A stretch of DNA of 64,000 nt, taken from contig NZ_BMRX01000017.1 of assembly GCF_014648855.1 (NCBI RefSeq), positions 91,869-155,868 of the forward strand, read 5' to 3'. This document shows, in pieces, positions 31,840-41,400 of this stretch. The DNA is from Streptomyces parvulus. GTDB lineage: Bacteria > Actinomycetota > Actinomycetes > Streptomycetales > Streptomycetaceae. The position numbers and the translations under genes were made by a program. Position 1 is the stretch's first letter. Every line of letters starts with the position of its first letter. A model generated the notes under the pieces. It saw only the letters and a program-made list of their open reading frames with translations, was not told the origin of the DNA and did not search any database.

Positions 31840-33609
31840 TTGCGCGCCATGACCGGCATCGCGCGGACCGCGCCCGCACCCGGCGGCGGACCCGGCCGCT
31901 GGGAGGAGGCCGCACGCGCGCGTGCGGCACGGCTGGAATCCCTCCTCGGCGACCCCTACGACCCGGCCAACCCCCACGGGCTGCGCGCCCTGTTCGCCGC
32001 CGACGAGCGGCGCACCCCGCCGCGCGAGACCGAGGCGCTCCTCGACGAGGAGGGCTGGGCCGCCGAGTTCGTGCCCGCCGCCCACGGCGGCCGGCTCACC
32101 CGCGCCGACCTGCTCGCCCGGGCCCTGCGCCCGGTCTTCCGGCGCGACGTCGCCCTGGGCTTCGGCCACGGCATCACCTCGATGTTCGCGACCGGCGCCG
32201 TCTGGGCGGCCGGCGGCGAAGGCATGCGGCACGAACTGGCCGGACAGCTGCTGGCCGGCGGACGGGCCACGATCCTGCACCACGAACTCGCCCATGCCAA
32301 CGCCATCCTGCGGGACGAGTTCACCGCCCGCCCCGCACCCGGCGGCGGCCACCTCCTGCACGGCCGCAAGGACGTCGTCATCAACGCCTCGCGCGCCGAC
32401 GCGCAGGTCGTCTACGCCCGCACCGACCCCGCACGGGGCCCGCGCAGCCACTCGGTGTTCCTCCTGGACCCCGCGCGGGCCGCGCCCGGCACCACCCGCC
32501 ACCTGCCGCGGGTCGAGACCGCCGGCATGCGCGGAGCCCTCTTCAGCGGTCTGGAGTTCGACGGCCGCGCGGTGCCCGAGGACGCGCTCGTCGGCGCCCC
32601 GGGGGACGGGGTCGCCCTGGCCCTGCGCACCTTCCAGGTCAATCGCAGCGTGATCTGCGGCGTCGTCACCGCCGCCGTCGACACGGTCCTGCACTCCGCC
32701 GTCCGCGCCGCCGCCACCGGGCGCGGCGGCAGGGTCGCCCGCCGCTGGCACAAGCCCCTCACCGGCGTCTTCGCCGACCTGCTGGCCTGCGACGCCATGG
32801 CCACCGTCGCGCTGCGGGCGCTCGGCCTGCTGCCCGGCCGGGCCCACGTCTTCGCCGCGGCCGTCAAGTACGTCGTCCCCGACCTGCTGCGCGAGAACCT
32901 GGAGGAACTGGCCGCGGTACTGGGCGGCCGGGGCTACGACCTGGAGAGCCCCGAGTACGGTGCCCTCGGCAAACTGGTGCGGGACCTGCCGGTGGCCGGA
33001 CTCGGCCACGCCGGCACCGCCTCCTGCCAGGCCGTGATCGTCCCGCAGCTCAGGACGCTGGCCGAGTCCGCCTGGTTCGCCGAGGACGAGCCGCCCCCCG
33101 AACTCTTCCGCGCCGGCGCCGAACTGCCCGCACTCGACTACCGGGCACTGGGCATCGCGGGCGGCGGCGACTTCATGGCCGCCTCCCTGGCCGGCTCGGC
33201 CGCCCGGCTCGCCGCCTGCCGCGGGGTCGGCGGCCAGGTCGGCGTCCTCGCCGAGCTGGCCGAGACGTTCGTCGCCGAACTGCGCGCCCTGCGCGAGACC
33301 TGCCGGGCGCTGCCTGCCTCCGGCGGCCGGGCGCTCGCGGATCCCGCCGTGTGCGTACTGAGCGACCGCTACAGCCTGATCGTCAGCGCCGCCGCGGTCC
33401 TCGGCGTCTGGGAGGCCCAGGACGGCACCGACCCCTTCCTCGCCGACCCCGCCTGGGCCGTGCTCGCCCTCGCCCGGATCGGGGCCCGCCTCGGCGTCCC
33501 GGTGCCCGACCTGCCCGACGGCTGCACACACCGGCTGCTCGACGAGCTGATCCGCCGCCACCGGTCCGGCATCTCCTGCGACCTGGACTCCACCGCCCTC
33601 GCCCACTGA
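31840..33609 (+). CDS. Long acyl-CoA/acyl-ACP dehydrogenase
   Basis: A 589-residue flavoprotein of the acyl-CoA dehydrogenase/oxidase superfamily, longer than the usual ~390 residues and nearer the oxidase-like class. It shows GFGHGITSMFATGAVWAAGG, ATILHHELAHANAI, HGRKDVVINAS, SVFLLDP, VETAGMRGALFSGLEFDG and FQVNRSVICG. The catalytic glutamate cannot be placed with certainty. TTG at 31840 has AAGGAG five bases ahead; ATG at 31849 is the alternative. Directly after the FkbJ-like ACP gene, it probably introduces a double bond or oxidises the acyl group on that carrier. Confidence 0.8.
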   Translation: MRAMTGIARTAPAPGGGPGRWEEAARARAARLESLLGDPYDPANPHGLRALFAADERRTPPRETEALLDEEGWAAEFVPAAHGGRLTRADLLARALRPVFRRDVALGFGHGITSMFATGAVWAAGGEGMRHELAGQLLAGGRATILHHELAHANAILRDEFTARPAPGGGHLLHGRKDVVINASRADAQVVYARTDPARGPRSHSVFLLDPARAAPGTTRHLPRVETAGMRGALFSGLEFDGRAVPEDALVGAPGDGVALALRTFQVNRSVICGVVTAAVDTVLHSAVRAAATGRGGRVARRWHKPLTGVFADLLACDAMATVALRALGLLPGRAHVFAAAVKYVVPDLLRENLEELAAVLGGRGYDLESPEYGALGKLVRDLPVAGLGHAGTASCQAVIVPQLRTLAESAWFAEDEPPPELFRAGAELPALDYRALGIAGGGDFMAASLAGSAARLAACRGVGGQVGVLAELAETFVAELRALRETCRALPASGGRALADPAVCVLSDRYSLIVSAAAVLGVWEAQDGTDPFLADPAWAVLALARIGARLGVPVPDLPDGCTHRLLDELIRRHRSGISCDLDSTALAH

Positions 33610-33654
33610 CGCCGCCCGCCCCGCGAGCCCGACCCCCGGAAAGGGTGGCCCGAA

Positions 33655-34605
33655 GTGAATTCCCCGGCAGACACCTTCCCGAGCGACCCCCGCCCCGCCG
33701 GCACCGGTCACGCGGTCGCGTCCGTCCGCGCGGGACCCGCCGAGGCCGGCCCCGCCGACCTCGACCGCATCAGCGAGCCGGTCCACGTCGTCGGACCCGA
33801 CGGCCCCTGGCACCGGGTGCGCGAGGGCATGCGGTCGCGCGGCAACGCCGTGGTGTTCACCACCTGGGGCCAGTGGCTCGGCACCGCCGTCACCGATCCG
33901 GGCCTGCGTCCGCTCCTGGGCGGCGACTGGCAGCGCTACCGGCGCACCGAGGACCCGCTCATCCGCTTCCGGTTCCTCACCTCGCGCCTGGTCACCAAGT
34001 ACACGGCCGCCGCCGCCCTGGACGCCAGGGCCACCGACCTCAACCTCGCCTACAAGATCGGCGGCCGGCCCTATCTGCGCGGCCTCGACCAGGTCGACAT
34101 CAGCCTCACCCACACCGACGACCTGATCGCGGTGGCCGTCAGCCGCACCGGCCGGATCGGCGTGGACGCCGAACCCGCCGGCCGCGCCATGTCCTTCGAC
34201 CTCCTGCACAGCCACGTGTGCAGCCCCGCCGAACGCGCCGAACTGGAACTGCTGCCGGCCGGGCGCCGGTCGGCGGCCCTGCTGCGCCTGTGGACGCTGA
34301 AGGAGGCGTACACCAAGGCCATCGGCCAGGGACTGCGGCTCGGCTTCACCGAGTTCGGCTTCGGCGCCGACGGTGAGGGACTGCTGGCCCCCGACGGCCG
34401 GCCCGCCTCGCGCGGCGAATGGGCCTTCAGCACCCGGCGGGTGCTCGGCCGCTACCTCCTGAGCGTCGCCAGCCACGACGCCGGCCTCGACAGCTCCCGC
34501 GACACCGCGGCCCACACCATGCTCGACGAGGGCTTCATGGGAGCCGTGGCGGACCTGCTCGCCCCCGCTGCGCCGGGCGGTGCCGGGACGGGCGCGGACC
34601 CGTGA
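33655..34605 (+). CDS. Second 4'-phosphopantetheinyl transferase
   Basis: A 316-residue Sfp-type transferase with VDISLTHTDDLIAVAVSR, IGVDAEPAGRAM and LLRLWTLKEAYTKAIGQGLR (WxxKEA). The first ~60 residues are Pro/Ala-rich and not part of the domain. GTG at 33655 follows GAAAGGGTGGCCCGAA. It is poorly similar to the first transferase (9165-9995), so it is not a recent duplicate. It lies between the ACP/dehydrogenase pair and the condensation protein, and may serve the FkbJ-like ACP. Confidence 0.9.
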   Translation: MNSPADTFPSDPRPAGTGHAVASVRAGPAEAGPADLDRISEPVHVVGPDGPWHRVREGMRSRGNAVVFTTWGQWLGTAVTDPGLRPLLGGDWQRYRRTEDPLIRFRFLTSRLVTKYTAAAALDARATDLNLAYKIGGRPYLRGLDQVDISLTHTDDLIAVAVSRTGRIGVDAEPAGRAMSFDLLHSHVCSPAERAELELLPAGRRSAALLRLWTLKEAYTKAIGQGLRLGFTEFGFGADGEGLLAPDGRPASRGEWAFSTRRVLGRYLLSVASHDAGLDSSRDTAAHTMLDEGFMGAVADLLAPAAPGGAGTGADP

Positions 34606-34745
34606 CCGCACCGGGCCGCCGTACGGGCATCGCCCCTGTCCAGCGCCGTGTCAGCACCGTGTGGGGTCCGTGTCGGCGGCCGCGCGCATACTCGTCGGGC
34701 GTTCGCACAGAGGGGAGGGAGGGGGCCTTCGAGCCGCACGCCGAG

Positions 34746-34802
34746 GTCGTGCACACAAACGTCGTGCACACAGCCGTACGCGTGGACCGCACGCCGTACG
34801 CG
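34746..34802 (+). repeat. Paired direct repeats upstream of the condensation protein gene
   Basis: GTCGTGCACACA occurs at 34746-34757 and again at 34761-34772 (15-bp step). GCCGTACGCG follows at 34773-34782 and 34793-34802 (20-bp step). They occupy the 229-bp gap 34606-34834. Such stacked repeats suggest an operator or promoter for the gene at 34835, which has no good ribosome site. No gene is seen in the gap. Confidence 0.6.
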
Positions 34803-34834
34803 CGACCACGGAAGGTGCCCGCCCCGGACCGTCG

Positions 34835-37018
34835 ATGACCGCCAATCACGCCTCACCACCGCAGCCCGGCCGGGACGCCACGGCCACCACGGTCGTGCTC
34901 GACCTCGGACCCGCACCCCACGGCCACCCGGCCCTCGAGGTGCACGGACCCCTGGACGGGGACCGCCTGGAGGCAGCCCTCGACCAGGTCGCCGTCCACC
35001 ACCCCGACACGCTCGCCTGGCCGAACGTCGTCGACCACGACGGCGCCTCCCACACCCTGCGCCTGCCCCCCGGAGCGCCCGCCGCCTTCCCCTGGGGCCT
35101 GCTCGCCGATCTGCTCACCCACCCGGTCCCCGGCACCCGTACCGTCCGCTCCGTACCCCCGACCGCGCTCCAGCGGGAACTGCTCGCCGACGCCGACGCC
35201 CACCCCGGCCGGCACGTGGAGCGGCTCACCTGGGCCTGGCACGGCCCGCTCGACCTCGACCGGTTCCGCGCCTCCTGGCAGTCCGTCGTGGACCGGGAGA
35301 GCGTGCTGCGCGCCGCCTTCGGCGACGGACCCGACCCGCTGCTGCTCCTCCACGACGACGTGAACGCCGAAGTCCTGTGGCTGCCGGAGGGCACGGTCGG
35401 CTGGCCCGACCTGGTCGAACACGACCTCAGGCGGGGCCTCGACCCGCGCCTGCCCCCCGCCCTGCGGGTCACCGTCCTGGGCGGCGGCGCCGGGCGCGGC
35501 GCCGACACGCCCTCCCGGGTCCTGCTCACCTACCACCACGCGCTCCTCGACGACTGGAGCGCCCGCCTGCTCGTGCGCGAGTTCTACCGCGCCTACCTGG
35601 CCGGCGGCCGGCTGCCCGGCGGCGAGCGGCGCCCCGACATCCGGGACTACGTCCGCTGGCTGCACCACCAGGACCCCGGCCCGGCCCGGGACTACTGGTC
35701 GCACTCCGCGCCCCGCGCCGACGCCGTGTCCCCCGTCCCGCTCACCGACGCCCCCGTCCCGCCCACCGCCGCCCCCGGGTCGGCCACCGGACGGACCGAG
35801 GTGCGCCTGGACGTCGCACTCGCCGAACGGCTCACCGCCTGGGCCGCCCACTGGGGCAGCACCGAGAGCGGCGTCCTGCAAGCGCTCTGGGCCGTCCTGC
35901 TGTACCGGGCCAGCGGTGCGCAGGGCCCGGCACGGGTCCGCTTCGGCGTGGCCGTCTCGGGCCGCGGCATCACCCTGGAGGGCGCCGAGCGCCTGCCCGC
36001 ACCGCTGCGCGTCCCACTGCCGCTGAGCGTCGAGGTCGACCCCCACTCCACGGTGGCCACCCTGCTGGCCGAGGTGCGCGACCGCGTGCTGGACATGGCG
36101 GCCTACGAATGGGTCTCGCCCGGCCAGGTACGCGACTGGTCCACCCCCGCGCCCGCGACCTCCGCACCCGTACCGTCCGCGGCCGCCGCGGCGCACCGGT
36201 CCCCGGCACGCGGGACCCGGGACAGCGGCCCCGGATCCCCCGCGCCCGCTCCCGCCGCACCGCAGGACGGCAGCCTCCTGGTCTTCGAGGGCGGGCCCCG
36301 CCCCGTCGACGACCTGTCGGCCGAACTCGCCGCGCGGGGCGTGCGCGTGGGCAGGCCCGAACCGCTGGGCGCCCGCACCGCCTTCCCCGTCACGCTGGTC
36401 ACCCGGCACGACGACGACGGCGGACTCGTCCTGACCGCCACCCACGACCACTCCCCGTACGCCGACGCCACCGAGGTCCTCAACGACAGCGCGTCGCTGC
36501 TGACCGAGATGCCCTACCTGCCCGCCGACTCCACGACCGTCGCCGAGCTGCTGCGCATGCTGTCGACGGCTCCCGCCGCACCCGGCTCCGCTCCAGCCGG
36601 CCCGCCCCCGGCCACGCCGCCCGGGACCCCCGCGGAACCCCCGCTGGTCCCGCTGCGCCCGGCCACCGCCCCCGGCGCGGGCACCGTCTGCCTCGTCCAG
36701 ACGCCGGGCCTGCCCCGGACGCGCTACGAACGGCTGGCCGAGGCCTACCGGGGCCCCGAGGCCGTGACCCTGCTGCGTCCCACCGCGGACACCGCGGACG
36801 GCGGGCACACCGCGCGCCACCCCCTGCCCGACACCGGCCCCCTGCTCGTCCTCGCCGCCTTCTCCGGCGGCGGCACCGCCGCCTGCGAGGGGGCCCGGCG
36901 GGTGGCGGCGGACGGGGAACGGCCGCCGCTCGTGGTGCTCACCGGCGCCACGACCGACGACACCACCTTCGCCCGGATGCTCGAATCCGTCGCCGCACGA
37001 GCCGGACGCCCCAGGTGA
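34835..37018 (+). CDS. Free-standing NRPS condensation protein with degenerate thioesterase-like tail
   Basis: A 727-residue protein. Residues ~100-560 form a condensation domain: PPTALQRELLADADAHPGRH, RFRASWQSVVDRESVLRAAF and the core motif HHALLDDWS (His234, His235, Asp239). The usual HHxxxDG is HHxxxDD here. Later blocks (VLQALWAVLLYRAS, LPLSVEVDPHSTVATLLAEV) are also present. An Ala/Pro-rich linker lies around residues 430-475. The last ~120 residues resemble an alpha/beta-hydrolase (LLVLAAFSGGGTAACEGARR) with AFSGG instead of GxSxG, so it is likely inactive. Free-standing condensation domains form amides or esters between an acyl-carrier and a free amine or alcohol. It lies directly after the ACP, dehydrogenase and transferase genes. 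ATG at 34835 is a best guess. Confidence 0.8.
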   Translation: MTANHASPPQPGRDATATTVVLDLGPAPHGHPALEVHGPLDGDRLEAALDQVAVHHPDTLAWPNVVDHDGASHTLRLPPGAPAAFPWGLLADLLTHPVPGTRTVRSVPPTALQRELLADADAHPGRHVERLTWAWHGPLDLDRFRASWQSVVDRESVLRAAFGDGPDPLLLLHDDVNAEVLWLPEGTVGWPDLVEHDLRRGLDPRLPPALRVTVLGGGAGRGADTPSRVLLTYHHALLDDWSARLLVREFYRAYLAGGRLPGGERRPDIRDYVRWLHHQDPGPARDYWSHSAPRADAVSPVPLTDAPVPPTAAPGSATGRTEVRLDVALAERLTAWAAHWGSTESGVLQALWAVLLYRASGAQGPARVRFGVAVSGRGITLEGAERLPAPLRVPLPLSVEVDPHSTVATLLAEVRDRVLDMAAYEWVSPGQVRDWSTPAPATSAPVPSAAAAAHRSPARGTRDSGPGSPAPAPAAPQDGSLLVFEGGPRPVDDLSAELAARGVRVGRPEPLGARTAFPVTLVTRHDDDGGLVLTATHDHSPYADATEVLNDSASLLTEMPYLPADSTTVAELLRMLSTAPAAPGSAPAGPPPATPPGTPAEPPLVPLRPATAPGAGTVCLVQTPGLPRTRYERLAEAYRGPEAVTLLRPTADTADGGHTARHPLPDTGPLLVLAAFSGGGTAACEGARRVAADGERPPLVVLTGATTDDTTFARMLESVAARAGRPR

Positions 37019-37088
37019 CCGGCCCCGCCGCGCCGAAGCGACGGCCGGGTCCGCCGGCCGCCGACAGACGCCACTTCCCTGGAGAGTC

Positions 37089-38297
37089 ATGCCCCGTCGC
37101 CTGTTCACCTCGGAGTCCGTGACCGAGGGCCACCCCGACAAGATCGCAGACCAGATCAGCGACGCCATCCTCGACGCCATGATCCGCGAGGACCCCGGCG
37201 CCCGGGTCGCCGTGGAGACGCTCATCACCACCGGCCAGGTGCACATCGCCGGCGAGGTCACCACCACCGCCTACGTGCCGATCGCCCAGCTCGTCAGGGA
37301 CACCGTCCTGGCCATCGGCTACGACTCCTCCCGCAAGGGCTTCGACGGCGCCTCCTGCGGCGTGTCGGTGTCGATCGGCGCGCAGTCGCCCGACATCGCC
37401 CAGGGCGTCGACACCGCCTACGAGGCCCGCGTCGAGGGCGAGGAGGACGAACTCGACCGGCAGGGCGCCGGCGACCAGGGCCTGATGTTCGGCTACGCCA
37501 CCGCCGAGACGCCCTCCCTGATGCCGCTGCCCATCGAGCTGGCCCACCGGCTGTCCCGGCGCCTGACCGAGGTCCGCAAGGACGGCACCGTGCCCTACCT
37601 GCGCCCCGACGGCAAGACCCAGGTCACCGTCGAGTACGAGGGCAGCCGCCCGGTCCGCCTGGACACCGTCGTGGTCTCCTCCCAGCACGCCTCCGACATC
37701 GACCTCGACACCCTGCTGACGCCGGACATCCGGCACTACGTCGTCGAACACGTCCTCGCCGAGCTGGCCGCGGACGGCATCAAGCTGGAGACCGACGACT
37801 ACCGGCTGCTGGTCAACCCGACCGGCCGCTTCGAGATCGGCGGCCCCATGGGCGACGCCGGCCTGACCGGACGCAAGATCATCATCGACACCTACGGCGG
37901 CATGGCCCGCCACGGCGGCGGCGCCTTCTCCGGCAAGGACCCCTCCAAGGTGGACCGTTCGGCGGCGTACGCGATGCGCTGGGTCGCCAAGAACGTCGTC
38001 GCCGCCGGACTGGCCGAGCGCTGCGAGGTCCAGGTGGCGTACGCCATCGGCAAGGCCGAGCCGGTCGGGCTCTTCGTCGAGACCTTCGGCACCGGACGCG
38101 TCAGCCAGCAGCGCATCGAGGACGCCGTCACCGAGGTCTTCGACCTGCGCCCCGGCGCCATCGTCCGCGACCTCGACCTGCTCCGCCCGATCTACGCCCG
38201 GACCGCCGCGTACGGCCACTTCGGCCGCGAACTCCCCGACTTCACCTGGGAGCGCACCGACCGCGTCGAGCGGCTGAGGGCCGCGGCGGGTCTGTGA
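37089..38297 (+). CDS. metK: S-adenosylmethionine synthetase
   Basis: A 402-residue MetK of normal length and full conservation: TSESVTEGHPDKIADQISDA, GDQGLMFGYA, GKTQVTVEY, GRFEIGGPMGDAGLTGRKII and GGGAFSGKDPSKVDRSAAY. It makes S-adenosylmethionine from methionine and ATP. ATG at 37089 follows CCTGGAGAGTC. It lies 70 bp after the condensation protein gene and probably belongs to its transcript. Extra metK copies in biosynthetic clusters boost methyl-donor supply, yet no methyltransferase gene is in this window. Whether it is the only metK of the genome cannot be judged here. Confidence 0.96.
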   Translation: MPRRLFTSESVTEGHPDKIADQISDAILDAMIREDPGARVAVETLITTGQVHIAGEVTTTAYVPIAQLVRDTVLAIGYDSSRKGFDGASCGVSVSIGAQSPDIAQGVDTAYEARVEGEEDELDRQGAGDQGLMFGYATAETPSLMPLPIELAHRLSRRLTEVRKDGTVPYLRPDGKTQVTVEYEGSRPVRLDTVVVSSQHASDIDLDTLLTPDIRHYVVEHVLAELAADGIKLETDDYRLLVNPTGRFEIGGPMGDAGLTGRKIIIDTYGGMARHGGGAFSGKDPSKVDRSAAYAMRWVAKNVVAAGLAERCEVQVAYAIGKAEPVGLFVETFGTGRVSQQRIEDAVTEVFDLRPGAIVRDLDLLRPIYARTAAYGHFGRELPDFTWERTDRVERLRAAAGL

Positions 38298-38302
38298 GTA
38301 CG

Positions 38303-38338
38303 GCGGGGCCGGGTGACGGGCGTCCAGGCCGGCCCCGC
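38303..38338. terminator. Hairpin after metK
   Basis: GCGGGGCCGG (38303-38312) pairs perfectly with CCGGCCCCGC (38329-38338), with a 16-nt loop, 6 bp after the metK stop. It lies in the 126-bp gap where metK and dnaE converge and marks the right end of the aromatic cluster transcript. Confidence 0.75.
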
Positions 38339-38423
38339 GCTGCCCGGCCGCCGGACGCGCGCACCCACCGCGTCGCCACCCTCCGGCGAGCGTCGACGCG
38401 GACGGGGCTCACGTCACGGTCGG

Positions 38424-41400
38424 TCAAGCCACACCGTGCCAGCTGTCCTGACCGAACGAGCCCTTGATGTCGGAGGCGATCGTGGCCGCGTTCACCTTCC
38501 ACCGGAGCAGATAGACCGTGGTCCTCCGCGGGCCGCGTACGGAAAGGTGGACCGGGCTCTCGCCGGGGTGGGCGTCCATGATCCGCTGGAGCTCCCTGAC
38601 CATCGGCTCGTTGACGCGGTGGTACGGGAAGGCCAGCTGGACCGGTGCCGCTCCGTGGCGTTCGGCGGCCGACACGTCGAGGACCTGGAGTTCCTGGCCG
38701 AAGATGCTGAGGGCGCCGTCACGGTCGTTGACGCGACCCTGCACGGAGATCACGCTGTCCTCACTCAGGGCGCCCAGGACGAGTTGGTAGACGGCGGGGA
38801 AGAAGAGGACCTCGATCGTGCCGTCACGGTCGGCGAGGTTCACGATCGCCCAGGCGTTGCCCTGCTTGGTCACCTTGTTCTGGACGCTGGTGATGAGCCC
38901 GGAGAGCCGCACCGTCCCCTCGGTCCGCCCAGAGGCCAGCAGGTCGGGGATGGTGGTGTCCCGGTGGGCGGCGAGGATGTGCTCGGTGCCGTCCAGGGGG
39001 TGGGCGGAGACGTACATCCCGAGCATTTCCCGCTCGATGGACAGAAGTTGCTTGCGCGGCCACTCGGCGTCGTCGATCCTCACCTCCAGGCCGAAGCCGG
39101 ACGCGCCGCCGGTACCGCCCCCCAGCCCGGCGAACAGGTCGTCCTGGCCGTAGGCCGCGGCCTTCTTCAACGGTACGACCGCGTCGACGGCCGCCTCGTG
39201 CACGGCGCACAGTCCCCTGCGGGTGTGGCCGAGCGAGTCGAACGCGCCCGCCTTGATGAGGGATTCGATGGCCCGCTTGTTGAGCGCCGGCAGGTCGGCC
39301 TTGTCGAGGAAGTCGGCGAAGCCGGTGAACTTCCCTTTGGCCTTACGGGCCGCGACGACCGTGTCGATGACGTTGTCGCCGACGTTGCGGACCGAGCGAA
39401 GGCCGAAGCGCACGTCGTCGCCGACGGCTGTGAACTCGGCGACCGACTCGTTGACGTCCGGAGGGAGGACGGTGACGCCGAGCTTGCGGGCGTCGGCGAG
39501 GTAGATACCCGCCTTGTCCTTGTCGTCGCCGACGGACGTGAGCAGCGCCGCCATGTACTCGGCCGGGTAGTTGGCCTTGAGGTACGCGGTCCAGTACGAG
39601 ACGAGCCCGTAGCCGGCGGTGTGGGATTTGTTGAAGGCGTAGCCGGAGAAGGGGAGCATCACGTCCCAGATGGCCTTGATGGCCTCCTCCGAGTAGTCGT
39701 TGGCCCGCATGCCGTCGTGGAACTTCTCCCACTCGGCGGCCAGTACCTCGGGCTTCTTCTTGCCCATCGCGCGGCGCAGCATGTCCGCGCCGCCGAGCGT
39801 GTAGCCGGCCAGGGTCCGGGCGATGGCCATGATCTGCTCCTGGAAGATGAGCAGGTGGTGGGTCGACCCCAGGATCGGGTCGAGGACTTCCTTGAGTTCC
39901 GGGTGGATCGGATCGGGTTCCTGCTTGCCGTTCTGCCGCAGCGCGTAGTTCGTGTGCGCGTTGGCGGCCATCGGGCCGGGACGGTACAGGGCGAGGGCGG
40001 CGGCGATGTCCTCGAACCGGGTGGGTTCCATCAGCCTGAGGAGCGCGCGCATGCCGCCGCCGTCGAGCTGGAACACGCCGAAGGTGTCGCCGCGGCCCAG
40101 CAGCTCGAAGGTCTTCCCGTCGTCCAGGGGAATGACGACGGTACTCGTGTCGCCGTCCATCGGGTCGACGGTGGCGAGCCTGACCCCGCGGTTCTCGCGG
40201 ATGTTCTGGATGGCGTGGTCGATGACGCCCAGGTTCCGCAACCCCAGGAAGTCCATCTTGACCAGGCCCATGTTCTCGCAACTGGGGTAGTCGAAGCCGG
40301 TGATCTTCACGCCGTCCGAGGCGCGCATGTGCAGCGGGATGCGCTCGGTGAGCCTGGTCTTGGACAGGATGACCGCGGCCGCGTGCACGCCGGTGCCGCG
40401 GGTCAGGCCCTCGACGCCCTTGGCGGTGTCGATGACCGTCTTGACGTCCCGCTCGGCCTCGTACATCGCACGGATCTCACCGGCCTCGCCGAAGCGGGGA
40501 TGACCGGGGTCGAAGATCCCGTCCAGCGGGATCGACTTGCCCATGATGTCCGGCGGCAGCGCCTTGGTGATCCGTTCACCGTGGCTGAAGGGGTAGCCGA
40601 GGATCCGGGACGAGTCCTTGATCGCGTTCTTGGCCTTGATCTTGCCGAACGTGTTCACCATGGCCGTGTACTCGTCGCCGTACTTCTCGGTGACGTACCG
40701 CACCATCTTGTCGCGCTGACGGTCGTCGAAGTCGAGGTCGACGTCCGGCGGGTTGATCCGCTCGGGATTGAGGAACCGCTCGAACAGCAGACCGTGCTCC
40801 AGGGGGCACAGCTCGGTGATGCGGGTCGCGTAGGCGACGATCGAGCCGGTGGCCGAGCCGCGTCCCGGGCCGACGGGCACGCCGTTGTCGCGGGCGTACT
40901 TGCAGATGTCGGCGACCACGAGGAAGTACGAGGAGAACCCCATCGGTCCGATGACGGACATCTCGGTCTCGAAGCGCTCCAGGACCTCGGCGGGGACCGG
41001 ATCGCCGTAGCGCATGGCGAGGCCGGCCAGGACCTCCCTGCGCAGCCAGGACTCCTGGCTCTCGCCGTCGGGCACGTCGGGGAACTGCGGCATCTCGTCG
41101 ACGTTGTCGAAGACCTCGTCGTAGGACCCGACCCGCTCGGCGATCAGGAGTGTGTTGTCGCAGGCCTCGGGAAGCTCCGCGAACAGGGCGCGCATCTCGG
41201 CCGCGGACTTCAGGTAGTAGCCGCTGCCGCTGAAGCGGAAGCGCTTCTCGTCGGACTTGTTCTTGCCCACGCCGATGCAGAGCAGGGTGTCGTGGGCGTC
41301 GGCCTGGCTCTCGTGGACGTAGTGCGCGTCGTTGGTGGCCAACAGGGGCAGACCCAGATCCTTCGCCAGGCGCAGCAGCCCGTCCCGCACGTCCCTCTCG

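Noticed and set aside
34648..37122. An 824-codon plus-strand frame overlapping the condensation gene
   Set aside because: Its product is rich in Arg/Pro/Ala without motifs, while the chosen frame shows HHALLDDWS and other condensation blocks.
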